Source of the DNA: Saccharopolyspora ipomoeae
GTDB taxonomy: Bacteria; Actinomycetota; Actinomycetes; Mycobacteriales; Pseudonocardiaceae
Assembly (NCBI RefSeq): GCF_029952525.1
Contig: NZ_JASAOF010000033.1
Location: forward strand, 1-58,047
Reading direction: 5' to 3'
Length of the DNA stretch: 58,047 nucleotides
The number at the start of each line of letters is the position of its first letter. The stretch's first letter is position 1. The notes below the pieces were generated by a model. That model was not told the origin of the DNA. It made no database searches and worked only from the letters and a program-made list of their open reading frames with translations. A program made the translations under genes and the position numbers. Shown here one piece after another: positions 28,199 to 36,698 of the stretch.

Positions 28199-29404
28199 GT
28201 GGGCGTGCGCCGGATCGAGGAGATCACCCGCGAAATCGAGCCACCGTTCGCCGCGGTGGACTTGGCAGCCTTCGACGAGAACGCCCATGACATGGTGCGC
28301 CGCGCGGCCGGTGTGCCGATCCGGATCGCCACCAAGTCCGTCCGGTGCCGGGAGCTGATCGCCCGCGCGCTGCGGACGGACGGCTACTCGGGCCTGATGT
28401 GCTACTCCCTCGCCGAAGCCCTGTGGCTGCACGGCGAAGGGCTCAGCGACGACCTGCTCGTCGCCTACCCGACCGCCGACCGCGCCGCGCTGCGCGAACT
28501 CGCCGCGAACCCGGCCGCCGCCGCGGCGATCAGCGTCATGGTCGACTCCACCGACCACCTCGACTTCATCGACGCCGCTACCGGTCCCGACCGGCCCGAC
28601 ATCCGGCTCTGCGCCGAGGTCGACGCGTCCTGGAAACCCCTGCCCGGCGTGCACATCGGCACCCGCCGATCACCCCTGCACAGCCCCGCGCAGGTCCGGC
28701 GCTTCGCCGAGACCGCGCAGCGCCGCAGGGGATTCCGGCTGGTCGGGCTGATGGCCTACGAGGGGCAGATCGCCGGGCTCGGCGACGCGCCGCCCGGCAG
28801 GCCGCTGCGCGGGGCGCTGCTGCGCGCGATCCAGCGACGGTCCGCCGCCGAGCTCGCGCAGCGGCGCGCGGCGGTGGTGCGGGCGGTGCGCGAGGTCGCG
28901 GACCTGGAGTTCGTCAACGGCGGCGGCACCGGAAGCTTGGAGCGGACCGCGGTGGAAGAAGGGGTCATCACCGAGGTCGCGGCGGGGTCGGGGCTGATCG
29001 GCCCGACGCTGTTCGACGGGTATCGCGGCTTCCAGCCGCGTCCGGCGGTGCTCTACGCGCTGCCGGTGGTGCACCGGCCGGCGCGTCGCATCGCGACGCT
29101 GTTCGGCGGCGGCTACATCGCGTCGGGTCCGCCCGGGGCGGATCGGGTTCCGGCGCCGCACTGGCCGAAGGGGCTGGGGCTGCTGGGAACCGAGGGCGCG
29201 GGTGAGGTGCAGACGCCGGTGTCCGGCGCATCGGCACGTGACCTGCGGATCGGTGATCGGGTCTGGTTCCGGCACGCCAAGGCGGGCGAGCTCGCGGAGC
29301 GGTTCAACCGGTACCACCTGATCGACGGCCGCCTGGTGAGCGTGGGGCGCTCGGCCGTCGAGGAGGTGCCGACCTACCGGGGGGAAGGCAGGTCGTTCGG
29401 GTAG
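28199..29404 (+). CDS. PLP-dependent alanine racemase-like / D-threonine aldolase-like protein
   Basis: 401 residues. The N-terminal half is an alanine-racemase-type TIM barrel: FAAVDLAAFDENA, PIRIATKSVRC with the probable PLP lysine K46, GLMCYSLAEALWL, and a C-terminal LEFVNGGGTGSLE phosphate-binding region. The C-terminal part resembles the D-threonine aldolase-like domain, with HWPKGLGLLGTEGAGEVQTPV and GDRVWFRHAKAGELAERF, which carries possible metal ligands. The usual product name is amino acid deaminase/aldolase. Start GTG 28199 or GTG 28205. It diverges from the FAD oxidase; its 3' end overlaps the TetR gene by 31 bases. Confidence 0.85.
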   Translation: MGVRRIEEITREIEPPFAAVDLAAFDENAHDMVRRAAGVPIRIATKSVRCRELIARALRTDGYSGLMCYSLAEALWLHGEGLSDDLLVAYPTADRAALRELAANPAAAAAISVMVDSTDHLDFIDAATGPDRPDIRLCAEVDASWKPLPGVHIGTRRSPLHSPAQVRRFAETAQRRRGFRLVGLMAYEGQIAGLGDAPPGRPLRGALLRAIQRRSAAELAQRRAAVVRAVREVADLEFVNGGGTGSLERTAVEEGVITEVAAGSGLIGPTLFDGYRGFQPRPAVLYALPVVHRPARRIATLFGGGYIASGPPGADRVPAPHWPKGLGLLGTEGAGEVQTPVSGASARDLRIGDRVWFRHAKAGELAERFNRYHLIDGRLVSVGRSAVEEVPTYRGEGRSFG

Positions 29405-30117
29405 TTCGACACGATCGTCGGCCCGATCGGAGTCGAGGTCACCCGGTGTTCTTCGGTGATCCGGTTGGACAGGTACCCGCGGACCAGATCCTTGGCCTCG
29501 GCCAGGATCGCCTGATCACCCTGCGGATCGCGGCGGAACGCCAGGTGCAGCACGGCGTCCGCGGCCTCCACCGCGATGGTCAGCGGGAGAGCGAGATCGG
29601 CCGGGTCGAGCTGGAACTCCTCGGCGATCAGGCCGGTCAGCTTCTCCGCGATGACCGCGTTGTTGTCCTTGCCCGGGTCGAGCAGGCGCAGGTCGACCAC
29701 GTCCCCGAAGTGCAGTCGGCTGAACGCCGGGACCTCGCGGTGCATGGTCAGGTAGGTGTCGAAGACCGCGTCCACGGCATCCCACCAGTGCGCCAGCTCG
29801 AGCTGCTCGAAGCGGCTGGACACGGTCCGCACGAACCGGTCCAGGTTGCGCAGCGTCAGCTCTTGCACGACTGCGCGCTTGTCCGGGAAGAACTGGTAGA
29901 GCGATCCGACTGCGACACCCGCGCGTTCCGCGATCAGGGTGGTCGTTAATCCGTCGTATCCCACCTCGTCGATCAAGCCGGCGGTCGCGGCCAGCATCTT
30001 CTCCACTCGCTGGGCACTCCGCTGCTGCACGGGCTTGCGCCGCAGCGGGGCTATTTCTGCAGGCAATGCGCCTCCCTGGTTGGAGTTGTGCCGACCAGTC
30101 TGCTGCTGAGCCGACAT
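29374..30117 (-). CDS. TetR family transcriptional regulator
   Basis: 247 residues. The N-terminal HTH (about 32-80) reads QQRSAQRVEKMLAATAGLIDEVGYDGLTTTLIAERAGVAVGSLYQFFPDKRAVV, with the TetR signature GSLYQFFPDK. The C-terminal ligand domain includes HWWDAVDAVFDTYLTMHREVPAFSRLHFGDVVD. Start ATG 30117 is chosen over an upstream start that adds 18 residues; no strong ribosome binding site decides. It converges on and overlaps the PLP-fold gene, so it likely controls that gene and the FAD oxidase through the 28154-28178 palindrome. Confidence 0.88.
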   Translation of the reverse strand: MSAQQQTGRHNSNQGGALPAEIAPLRRKPVQQRSAQRVEKMLAATAGLIDEVGYDGLTTTLIAERAGVAVGSLYQFFPDKRAVVQELTLRNLDRFVRTVSSRFEQLELAHWWDAVDAVFDTYLTMHREVPAFSRLHFGDVVDLRLLDPGKDNNAVIAEKLTGLIAEEFQLDPADLALPLTIAVEAADAVLHLAFRRDPQGDQAILAEAKDLVRGYLSNRITEEHRVTSTPIGPTIVSNYPNDLPSPR

Positions 30118-30275
30118 CCGTGCGTTCCGGACATGCCGCGACACCGTCAGGCGAAGGGGTGAATTCGGCAAGCGTTGCTTGATTTTCGCCCAGTGTTACA
30201 TCCCGTGCGGGTGAAAACGCTGATCGGCCTGGTGATCCGCCAGCGTTACAGGAAATCGGTATGCATTGAGTCATG

Positions 30276-30305
30276 TTGTCAACGCGGAGGGTCGCTATCT
30301 AGTGT
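30276..30305 (+). promoter_or_regulatory. Candidate promoter for the first HAD-PvcA gene
   Basis: TTGTCA (30276-30281) and TAGTGT (30300-30305) are separated by 18 bases, fitting the actinobacterial housekeeping pattern. It lies in the 380-base gap between the TetR gene and the large gene; the rest of that gap (30118-30497) shows no gene. Confidence 0.35.
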
Positions 30306-30497
30306 GACGAGGGTCGTCATTCTCCGTGACAGAAGGGTCATTGTGGGTTACTGCACGGCTGCCCCCCGTCTGCTCGCCGTACTCGGGTTCGCCCGCCGGT
30401 GTGCCGAGATCACCCGCTCGGCCCCGGGGCCGAGCGGTGCCCCGGGTCCGCTCGGTGTACGGCGTCCGCTCGGTACGCCGTGACGGCTCGGGATGGC

Positions 30498-33400
30498 GTG
30501 ACGACTCGACAGGTGGAGGCGGAACTGCCGCTGCTGGAGGACGACTGGACGGTGGCCGAGATCCCGGCCCCCGGACCCTGGCGCGCGCTCACCGTCGCCG
30601 AGGCCAACGACCTGCTCACCGCGGGCGGCTACGGCCTCTGGGTCGAGCAGGACCCCGGCGGGGCGCTGCTGCTCGCCGGCGTCGGCACCGGGATACCGCT
30701 CGGCGAGGCCGCCACCTGGGCCGACCTGTACCGCGCGCTGGTCCGGCTCCGCCGCACCCGGCGGGTCTTCGACGCGGCGTGGCTGAACCGCCTCACCGGC
30801 GCCCTCGACCCGGAACCCGCCCGATCGCCGCAGATCACCGAGGTCCCGGCGGACCGGGTCGACCTCCTCGCCGGAACCGATCGCGAACTCGCGCACCGGG
30901 TGCTGGCCTCGCTGCGCGGCCCCGCCACCGGCCCCACCGTCCCGTTCCCCGAAGCCCGGGTGACCGTCGGCCGACGGGAACGCGCCGTGCGCGTGCAGGC
31001 CGTCGACTCCCGCGATCGCGCGCTGCGCGAGCTGCGCGGCTGGGAGCGGCTCGCCGCCGTCGTCAACGACGACCCCGAGCTGCGGATGCACTGCGCGACC
31101 CAGCCCGTGCCGGGCGCCGTCGTCGACACCGGCACCGGCAGCACCGCGCTGCTGCGCGTCGTCGACCCCGCGCCCGCGCACCCCCGGCACCCCGGCGGCA
31201 CCATCGCCGCCGACCTCGACGCGCTGCTGCACCCCGGCTCCGACGGGACGCCGAAGCTGCTGCGCGTCGTGCTCGACAACCGGTTCGCGCGCCGCGAGGA
31301 CGAGCTCGACCACTTCCTGGAGCACCTCGTCCGCCCGCTGCTGCGGGTGTTCCGGCGCGCTCTCGACACCCACGGGCTCGGGATGTTCGCGCTGGACGAG
31401 ACCGGGTTCGCCGTCGAGCTCTCACCCGAGCTGCAGGCCACCGGCCGGATCGTGGTCACCGACCACGAGCGGATCACCGCCGAACCCACCCGCGCCGAGG
31501 TCACCACCGGAGTCCGGGCGCTGGTCAGCACCCTGGAACGGCTCGGCGAGGGCTTCGCCGCGCTCGGCGGCGCCGACCGGGCCTGCGAGGTGCGCGACGC
31601 GGTCCGCCGGATCACCGGCGAGGAGCTGCGCTACCTCGCCCCGCACACCGCCGAGCTGCTCTCCGGCGAGCAGCCGCTGCAGAGCTACGCGCACACCGTC
31701 CCGGAGAGCCAGGACGCCGTGCTCAAGTCGGTCCTCGACCGCGTCCAGCAGGGCACCCGCCGACGGCGGTGGGACCCCGACGCGCCCCGACCCGCCGTGG
31801 TCGTCGACGTCGACCTGTGCGGGCTGATCCCGCTGCAGCGCATCGCCGACGCCACCCGCGCCATCTCCGGACCCCGCCCCGGCGCGCCGGGCGGCATCCT
31901 CGAACTCGCCGGCCCCGCCACGCTCCCGGTGCTGCCCACGCACGTGCCCGGCAGCTGGGAGAACTTCGTGCGGGCCAGCGGGCTCGGCGAGCGCTACCCG
32001 GGCGTGGACTGGGAAGCGCTGCGCGGCGACTTCCTGCGCGCCTTCCAGTCCCGGCCGCGCGAACGGCTCGGCACCGACCGCGTCAACGCCGGGCTCGCCC
32101 GCTTCGTCTGGGACGTGCACGATGCCGGGGGGCAGGTCGTGTTCTGCACGGCCCGCAAGGAGCGGTTCCGCGAGGTCACCGCCGAGGTGCTGGCCGAGGC
32201 CGGTGTCCCCGACGCGGTGCTGCTGGTCGTGCGCGACGAGGCGATCCGGCCGATCGCCGAGGTCAAGGCCGAGCGCATCCGCGCGCTCGGCGGGCTCGAC
32301 GTCGTCGCCGTCTTCGACGACGAACCGGACAACCGGGTCGCGGTGCGCGACGAATTCCGCGACGCGCTGCCGGTCGCCGTCGAGATCCCCGGGCTCGCTC
32401 CGCAACGACGCCCCGACGACCCGGTCGCCGACGGCGCCGCCGTGATCGCCACCTTCGAGACCCGGCCCAGCGCGCCCGGCGGTCCGAAGCTGTCCAACAC
32501 CCACTCGCTGGAAGAGCTGCAGATCGGCGCGCTGCGCCGGAACCGGATCTCCCGGCGCTGGGCCGTGCACCTCACCGAAGCCGAGACGCGGTCGATCGTG
32601 GACTCGATCCTCGCCGACACCGACCGGGCAGCGCTGCGCACCGGCCGCAGCGCCGCCGCCAAGTTCGGGGTCGACCGGCACTCGGACGGACTCGACCGGC
32701 CCGCCGACGTCGACCGCGTCCTGGCCGCGCTGCACCACGTGCTGACCCGAAAGCAGTTCATCAAGGGTTCCCGCGCGAACTACCGGCTCGCCGACCTCCT
32801 CCGCGACGCCGAGGCACCGGTGCGGGCGGGCGAACCCATCGACGTGGTGCTGCTGGGATTCCCGGTCAAGCAGTGCCTCAACCGGCTCAAGGCCACCGGC
32901 CCGCTGCCCGACCTCGCCGAACTCGGCGCGATGGCCCGGCTCCGCGAGATGCAGCGCGCCGTCGCGACCGTCTACCCGCCGGGGCTGCACTTCAACATCC
33001 TCACCGACGGCAGGCACTTCCGGAGCCGGCCCGCCGCGATCGCCGACGCCTACCAGCGCAAGCTGCGCGAGTACGTCGACCTCGTCGGCATCGGCGACCG
33101 CACCACCGTCGCCGACATCGACGAGGTCGCCGAGCAGCGGCTCGGACCCGGCTTGCCCGCCGAACGCGCCCGGCGCATCGCCAACTACCGCAAGCTGCTC
33201 AGCGACCGGCTCCGCGAGTTCGACATCACCGACAACCCGCTGCGCACCCTCGAAGCCGTGCACGACTGGTCGAGGTCGGAGACCGACTTCGCGCCGCACG
33301 TCATCGGGCTGTTCCGGGAGATCCTGATGTCGCTGGTCTACTCGGTCCCGGTGACGGTTCCCGCGGGCACCGACCGGATGGAGTGGTCGGCGGCGCTCTA

Positions 33401-33881
33401 CACCGACGTCTACAACGTCACCGACCCCAGCACCTCCGCCGAGGTCCGGCAGGGGCGCCGGGCGGTGCTGCGCCGAGCCTGGCACACGGTCATCCGCTAC
33501 ATGGCGACCATGCAGGTCGACGAGGAGTTCGGCTACGAGCGGATGTTCCCGCACCGGGTCCGGTTGACGTTGAGCGCCGTTCGGCAGGGCTGCCTCGGGT
33601 TCACCTACCTCGGCGGTTCCGGCCTGCTGCCCTGGCAGGGGACCGGGGTCCTCGACCCGCGCGGGCACGTCGCGATCGACTTCGCGATCTCCTTGCAGGA
33701 CCAGGGATTCGTGCCGGTGTACTCGCCGCTGCTGGGACCACGTCAACCCTGGGCGATGGTTCCCGCCGATCGAACCGAGCTGATCGAATCCAATGTTCCT
33801 GCTCCTCGGGGGGTTTCGCCTCGTTCTGGGCTGCGGTTGGACGAGGAGTTCGTGAGGAAGGCTCGTCTGCGGCGAAAGTAG
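30498..33881 (+). CDS. Large fusion protein: N-terminal unknown domain, HAD-type domain, DIT1/PvcA-like isonitrile synthase domain
   Basis: About 1127 residues. Residues 1-400 are of unclear origin; a segment near 271-325 (LVRPLLRVFRRALDTHGLG, GRIVVTDHE) weakly recalls siderophore synthetases of the IucA/IucC type. Next comes a HAD-type domain with all four motifs: DVD at 437-439, FCTARKE, a Lys in EVKAERI, and FDDEPDN (Asp607/608). The last third resembles DIT1/PvcA: VVLLGFPVKQ from about 783, GPLPDLAE, VYPPGLHF and the TDG motif at 836-838, then LPWQGTG at about 1044-1050. PvcA-type enzymes turn an amino-acid amine into an isonitrile. Start uncertain: GTG 30498 is favoured; 30480 or 30399 is possible. 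A shorter paralogue lies at 38584-41001. Confidence 0.75.
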   Translation: MTTRQVEAELPLLEDDWTVAEIPAPGPWRALTVAEANDLLTAGGYGLWVEQDPGGALLLAGVGTGIPLGEAATWADLYRALVRLRRTRRVFDAAWLNRLTGALDPEPARSPQITEVPADRVDLLAGTDRELAHRVLASLRGPATGPTVPFPEARVTVGRRERAVRVQAVDSRDRALRELRGWERLAAVVNDDPELRMHCATQPVPGAVVDTGTGSTALLRVVDPAPAHPRHPGGTIAADLDALLHPGSDGTPKLLRVVLDNRFARREDELDHFLEHLVRPLLRVFRRALDTHGLGMFALDETGFAVELSPELQATGRIVVTDHERITAEPTRAEVTTGVRALVSTLERLGEGFAALGGADRACEVRDAVRRITGEELRYLAPHTAELLSGEQPLQSYAHTVPESQDAVLKSVLDRVQQGTRRRRWDPDAPRPAVVVDVDLCGLIPLQRIADATRAISGPRPGAPGGILELAGPATLPVLPTHVPGSWENFVRASGLGERYPGVDWEALRGDFLRAFQSRPRERLGTDRVNAGLARFVWDVHDAGGQVVFCTARKERFREVTAEVLAEAGVPDAVLLVVRDEAIRPIAEVKAERIRALGGLDVVAVFDDEPDNRVAVRDEFRDALPVAVEIPGLAPQRRPDDPVADGAAVIATFETRPSAPGGPKLSNTHSLEELQIGALRRNRISRRWAVHLTEAETRSIVDSILADTDRAALRTGRSAAAKFGVDRHSDGLDRPADVDRVLAALHHVLTRKQFIKGSRANYRLADLLRDAEAPVRAGEPIDVVLLGFPVKQCLNRLKATGPLPDLAELGAMARLREMQRAVATVYPPGLHFNILTDGRHFRSRPAAIADAYQRKLREYVDLVGIGDRTTVADIDEVAEQRLGPGLPAERARRIANYRKLLSDRLREFDITDNPLRTLEAVHDWSRSETDFAPHVIGLFREILMSLVYSVPVTVPAGTDRMEWSAALYTDVYNVTDPSTSAEVRQGRRAVLRRAWHTVIRYMATMQVDEEFGYERMFPHRVRLTLSAVRQGCLGFTYLGGSGLLPWQGTGVLDPRGHVAIDFAISLQDQGFVPVYSPLLGPRQPWAMVPADRTELIESNVPAPRGVSPRSGLRLDEEFVRKARLRRK

Positions 33882-33939
33882 GTCGTGGAAAGCTGATGGT
33901 GATCAGTGGTTTCGTCTACTGACACCACTCCGTGGTCCA

Positions 33940-34060
33940 TGTGCTTGGCGGTGCCGGAAGCGGAACCTCAGACGCCTTCTGGCTCCGGGATCCGAGGCTT
34001 ATGTATGCCAATACACGACACGTCGGCTGTCCTCCCCAGAAGACGTCTGAGAACCCGCGG
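33940..34060. repeat. Dispersed palindromic repeat unit
   Basis: A 16-base arm CTCAGACGCCTTCTGG (33967-33982) matches the complement of 34036-34051 at 15 of 16 positions, giving a large stem with a 53-base interior. The left flank (GTGCTTGGCGGTGC, GCGGAACCT) reappears at the right edge of the window (58004-58047), so this is a repeated element. No transposase is associated. Confidence 0.65.
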
Positions 34061-34148
34061 CGGTGCGGGTTGCGAGGGTGGGGTACTGCGAAAGCGCCTG
34101 CGGCGCTTGCCTGACGTGCTCGGGTCGGCTTCCTTCTTCTCCACATGG

Positions 34149-34192
34149 AAAGGCCCTGGGCGCGAGTCGGGGATTTCGCGTCCAGGGCCTTT
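34149..34192. terminator. Strong hairpin terminator
   Basis: A 17-bp stem with one G-T pair (AAAGGCCCTGG...CGCGA with TCGCG...CCAGGGCCTTT) and a 10-nt loop, flanked by A and T runs on both sides. It could end both the large fusion gene (+) and the small gene at 34448 (-). Confidence 0.7.
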
Positions 34193-34447
34193 TCCTGCTC
34201 CGGGCCGTCCGGGGAAACGGTGATCCGGAGTGGTTGGAGTCCGCGGACCGGCACCGGTCGGGGGGAGGGGAGTGCGTCAGCACCGGCCCGCGGAAGTCTG
34301 TTGAGTTGGTGGAGCTTGGTGGCGGCCGACTCGCGTTGGCCGGGGTCGGGGATTCGCGACTAAGCGCTCATCGGCCGCCACCCTGGCGGTTGCTCGGCTT
34401 CCCGGGTCGGGGAGGAGGTGCTGCTGTCCGGGGCCGAGTCCGCCGGC

Positions 34448-34786
34448 TTACGGCACCGGCGTGGCCGGCTGCAAAGCGTGCGCCGGTCGCAGGTGCCGTG
34501 CGGGACGGGGTGCGAGGGCGCCCGCCACCAGGTGCTCGTAGGCCGACTCCCACACCGTGCACGGTGCTTTCGTGGGACGTCGTCGTCCTGAGCACTCCGG
34601 GCAGTTGCCCTTCTCGTCGGCTTCGTGAGCGGTGAGCAGCGCCCGCCACCCCGCGGTCAGCCGCGGGAGTTCGTTGCGCGCCACGGACAGCAGGGAAGAG
34701 GCGTCCGCGCGGTCGGCGAGCTCGGAAAGCACATCGAGCCGCTCACGCACCGCGCTGCGCAACACCTGCCCCAGGACCTCGTCCAT
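34448..34786 (-). CDS. Small protein with a His/Cys cluster, unknown function
   Basis: 112 residues. The helical N-terminus (MDEVLGQVLRSAVRERLDVLSELAD) is followed by HEADEKGNCPECSG and KAPCTVWESAYEHLVAG. The spaced His, CPEC and a further Cys suggest a small zinc-binding module. Similar short proteins accompany HTH regulators in Saccharopolyspora and Streptomyces, as far as I can recall. It may be co-transcribed with the small gene just upstream at 34799. Confidence 0.65.
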   Translation of the reverse strand: MDEVLGQVLRSAVRERLDVLSELADRADASSLLSVARNELPRLTAGWRALLTAHEADEKGNCPECSGRRRPTKAPCTVWESAYEHLVAGALAPRPARHLRPAHALQPATPVP

Positions 34787-34798
34787 GAGACTCCACCG

Positions 34799-35050
34799 TC
34801 ACTTTCTCGCCTGCGCTGCGGCATCCCGCAACGCCATCGACAACTGACCGGCACCGCGGCTTTCGAGCTCCGCGGCGTGGCCGGGCGGTCCGACGAGCAC
34901 CACCTTGTCCCGATTGACGAGCACGGCCAGGCTCCGATGCGCGTTGGCGACATCGCGGCAGTCGACGTGCCACCAGCGACGGCGGTCGGCAGGCGCCGGA
35001 ACGTGCGGGGTTCCGTCACCCTCCTGCCGGTTCGTCGCTCGGATGTCCAT
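34799..35050 (-). CDS. Small conserved-looking protein, unknown function
   Basis: 83 residues, with a compact core RRWWHVDCRDVANAHRSLAVLVNRDKVVLVGPPGHAAEL and a helical C-terminus. No signal peptide or membrane helix. It ends 12 bases before the 34448 gene start and probably forms a two-gene unit with it, divergent from the HTH/TPR regulator. I do not recognise a family. Confidence 0.65.
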   Translation of the reverse strand: MDIRATNRQEGDGTPHVPAPADRRRWWHVDCRDVANAHRSLAVLVNRDKVVLVGPPGHAAELESRGAGQLSMALRDAAAQARK

Positions 35051-35272
35051 CGTCCGCCCCAGATCCCGTCTGTGCTCGCTGCTTGCTGATGACTACATTG
35101 GTGCCTGGAGGTCGCTGCGCCTAGAGGACGGGCGACGACCGGACCGAAGACCGCGACGAGCGGTAAGCGGACTTCACCGCAACCGATCACCTCTACCGAT
35201 ACGGGCTTCACCGACTTGCCGCAGTGCGCTTACTCTGCGACCAACGCCCGTTCTAGAGCGTCAGGGGGTCAA

Positions 35273-36643
35273 ATGAACATCATCGGATCTGGCGGCTCGC
35301 CCGTTACTCCCGACGTCTGGAACGAGCGGGACATGCGGGATGCGCTGGCCCGGAGAGACGTCAGCGAGGTCTACCGCCAACTGCGCAGGCACGGCGTCTC
35401 GCAGCGGCAGATCGCCGCCTCGACGGGGCAGTCCCAGTCCGAGGTGTCCGAGATCCTCAAGGGCCGGCAGGTCATGGCGTACGACGTGTTGGCCCGAATA
35501 GCCGACGGGCTCGGCATCCCGCGGGGCTACATGGGCCTCGCCTACGACGGGGCGACCGCCATGCGGGTCGCGAAAGCGACGAACGCCCTGGAAGCTGAGG
35601 AGGACGAATCGGTGAAGCGTCGGAAGTTCCTGTCCCACGCTGCCGCGGTGACCATGGGCGCCTCGGTGTTCGGCACCGAGGACAGCGCCTGGTCACCCGC
35701 CAGCGCCTCGACTCCGGCTCCGGCGCGCATCGGCATGACCGATGTGCAGCAGATCCAGGCCGCCACCAAGGCCCTGCGCGACCTGGACTACCGATACGGC
35801 GGCGGCACCTGCCGCGACGCCGTGGTCGCTCAGCTCTCCTGGGCCCAGCAGCTGCTGGACTCGACGTCCAGCGACCCCGTGCGCAAGCAGCTGTTCGTGG
35901 CCCTGGCCGACATGCACAGCCTGGCCGGCTGGACCTCGTTCGACGTCGGTCTGCTGGACCCGGCGCGCAGCCACTTCGGTCGCGCCCTGGAGTTCGCCAA
36001 GCGCGCTGACGACGACAGCCTCGTGGCCAGCGTGCTGTACCGGATGGGCCGGGTCTACCTGCACTACCAGGAGCCCAACGAGGCGCTGAAGCTGTTCCAG
36101 CTCGGTCAGATCGCCGCGCAGGAATCGGGTTCGTCGCTGACCGTCGCGGTGCTGTGCGCGAACGAGGCGTGGGCCTACGGGATGCTCAACAAGCCCGACC
36201 AGGTGCAGAAGATGGTGGGCCGCACCAAGGACGAGTTCGCCCGCGCCAACGTGGACGACGCCCCGGACTGGGTCCGCTTCTTCACCGAGAACGACCTGCA
36301 CGGCATGATCGGCTCCGCGCACGACGCGCTGGCGGTGTTCGATCCCAAGAAGCACGCCTCGATCGCGGTGGCCGAGACCATCAAGTGCAACGAGGCCTAC
36401 GGCGCGGACATGCAGCGCACCCACGTTTTCGGGCTGAGTCTGCAGGCAACCAACCACTTCCGGGCCGGCGACGTTCAGGAGGGCCTGAAGGTCGGACGTC
36501 GCGCGCTGCAGTTCGGTGAGCGCGTGAAATCCGCCCGTGTCGCCGACCGGCTCAAACCACTGGAGCTGGAAGCGGGCAAGCACCGGGCCAACTCGGATTC
36601 CCGCGACCTCTTCGAGGAAGTCCGGCGGTTCCGCCAGACCTGA
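35273..36643 (+). CDS. HTH/TPR transcriptional regulator
   Basis: 456 residues. An XRE-type helix-turn-helix (about 23-75: EVYRQLRRHGVSQRQIAASTGQSQSEVSEILKGRQVMAYDVLARIADGLGIPRGYMGLAY) is followed by a linker with KRRKFLSHAAAV, a twin-arginine-like sequence common in the middle of this regulator family, and TPR-like helical repeats (about 160-456). Such proteins often sense a small signal through the TPR part. ATG 35273 with AGGGGGTC upstream. The APH-type gene follows 55 bases later on the same strand, so the two probably form an operon. Confidence 0.88.
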   Translation: MNIIGSGGSPVTPDVWNERDMRDALARRDVSEVYRQLRRHGVSQRQIAASTGQSQSEVSEILKGRQVMAYDVLARIADGLGIPRGYMGLAYDGATAMRVAKATNALEAEEDESVKRRKFLSHAAAVTMGASVFGTEDSAWSPASASTPAPARIGMTDVQQIQAATKALRDLDYRYGGGTCRDAVVAQLSWAQQLLDSTSSDPVRKQLFVALADMHSLAGWTSFDVGLLDPARSHFGRALEFAKRADDDSLVASVLYRMGRVYLHYQEPNEALKLFQLGQIAAQESGSSLTVAVLCANEAWAYGMLNKPDQVQKMVGRTKDEFARANVDDAPDWVRFFTENDLHGMIGSAHDALAVFDPKKHASIAVAETIKCNEAYGADMQRTHVFGLSLQATNHFRAGDVQEGLKVGRRALQFGERVKSARVADRLKPLELEAGKHRANSDSRDLFEEVRRFRQT

Positions 36644-36698
36644 GGTCCCCCTGACCTGGGGAGACCCACTGGCTCGTCGCCGGTGTGAGAGCACACAC

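Larger units (their letters stand above)
33882..34447. other. 566-base intergenic stretch with dispersed repeat and terminator
   Basis: No supported gene. It contains the dispersed repeat at 33940-34060, a strong hairpin at 34149-34192, and beyond that G-rich sequence without recognised features. A minus-strand frame at 33916-34254 is an artefact of the repeat. Confidence 0.6.

Noticed and set aside
30326..33922. Alternative plus-strand frame of about 1200 codons over the first fusion gene
   Set aside because: Its translation is Arg/Pro/Gly-rich low complexity, while the overlapping frame shows clear HAD and PvcA-type motifs.
33916..34254. Minus-strand frame of 112 codons in the repeat region
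   Set aside because: It is created by the dispersed palindromic repeat and spans a strong terminator hairpin.
35618..35660. KRRKFLSHAAAV in the HTH/TPR protein as a Tat signal
   Set aside because: It lies in the middle of a cytosolic regulator between the HTH and TPR parts and is common in this family; it is not N-terminal.
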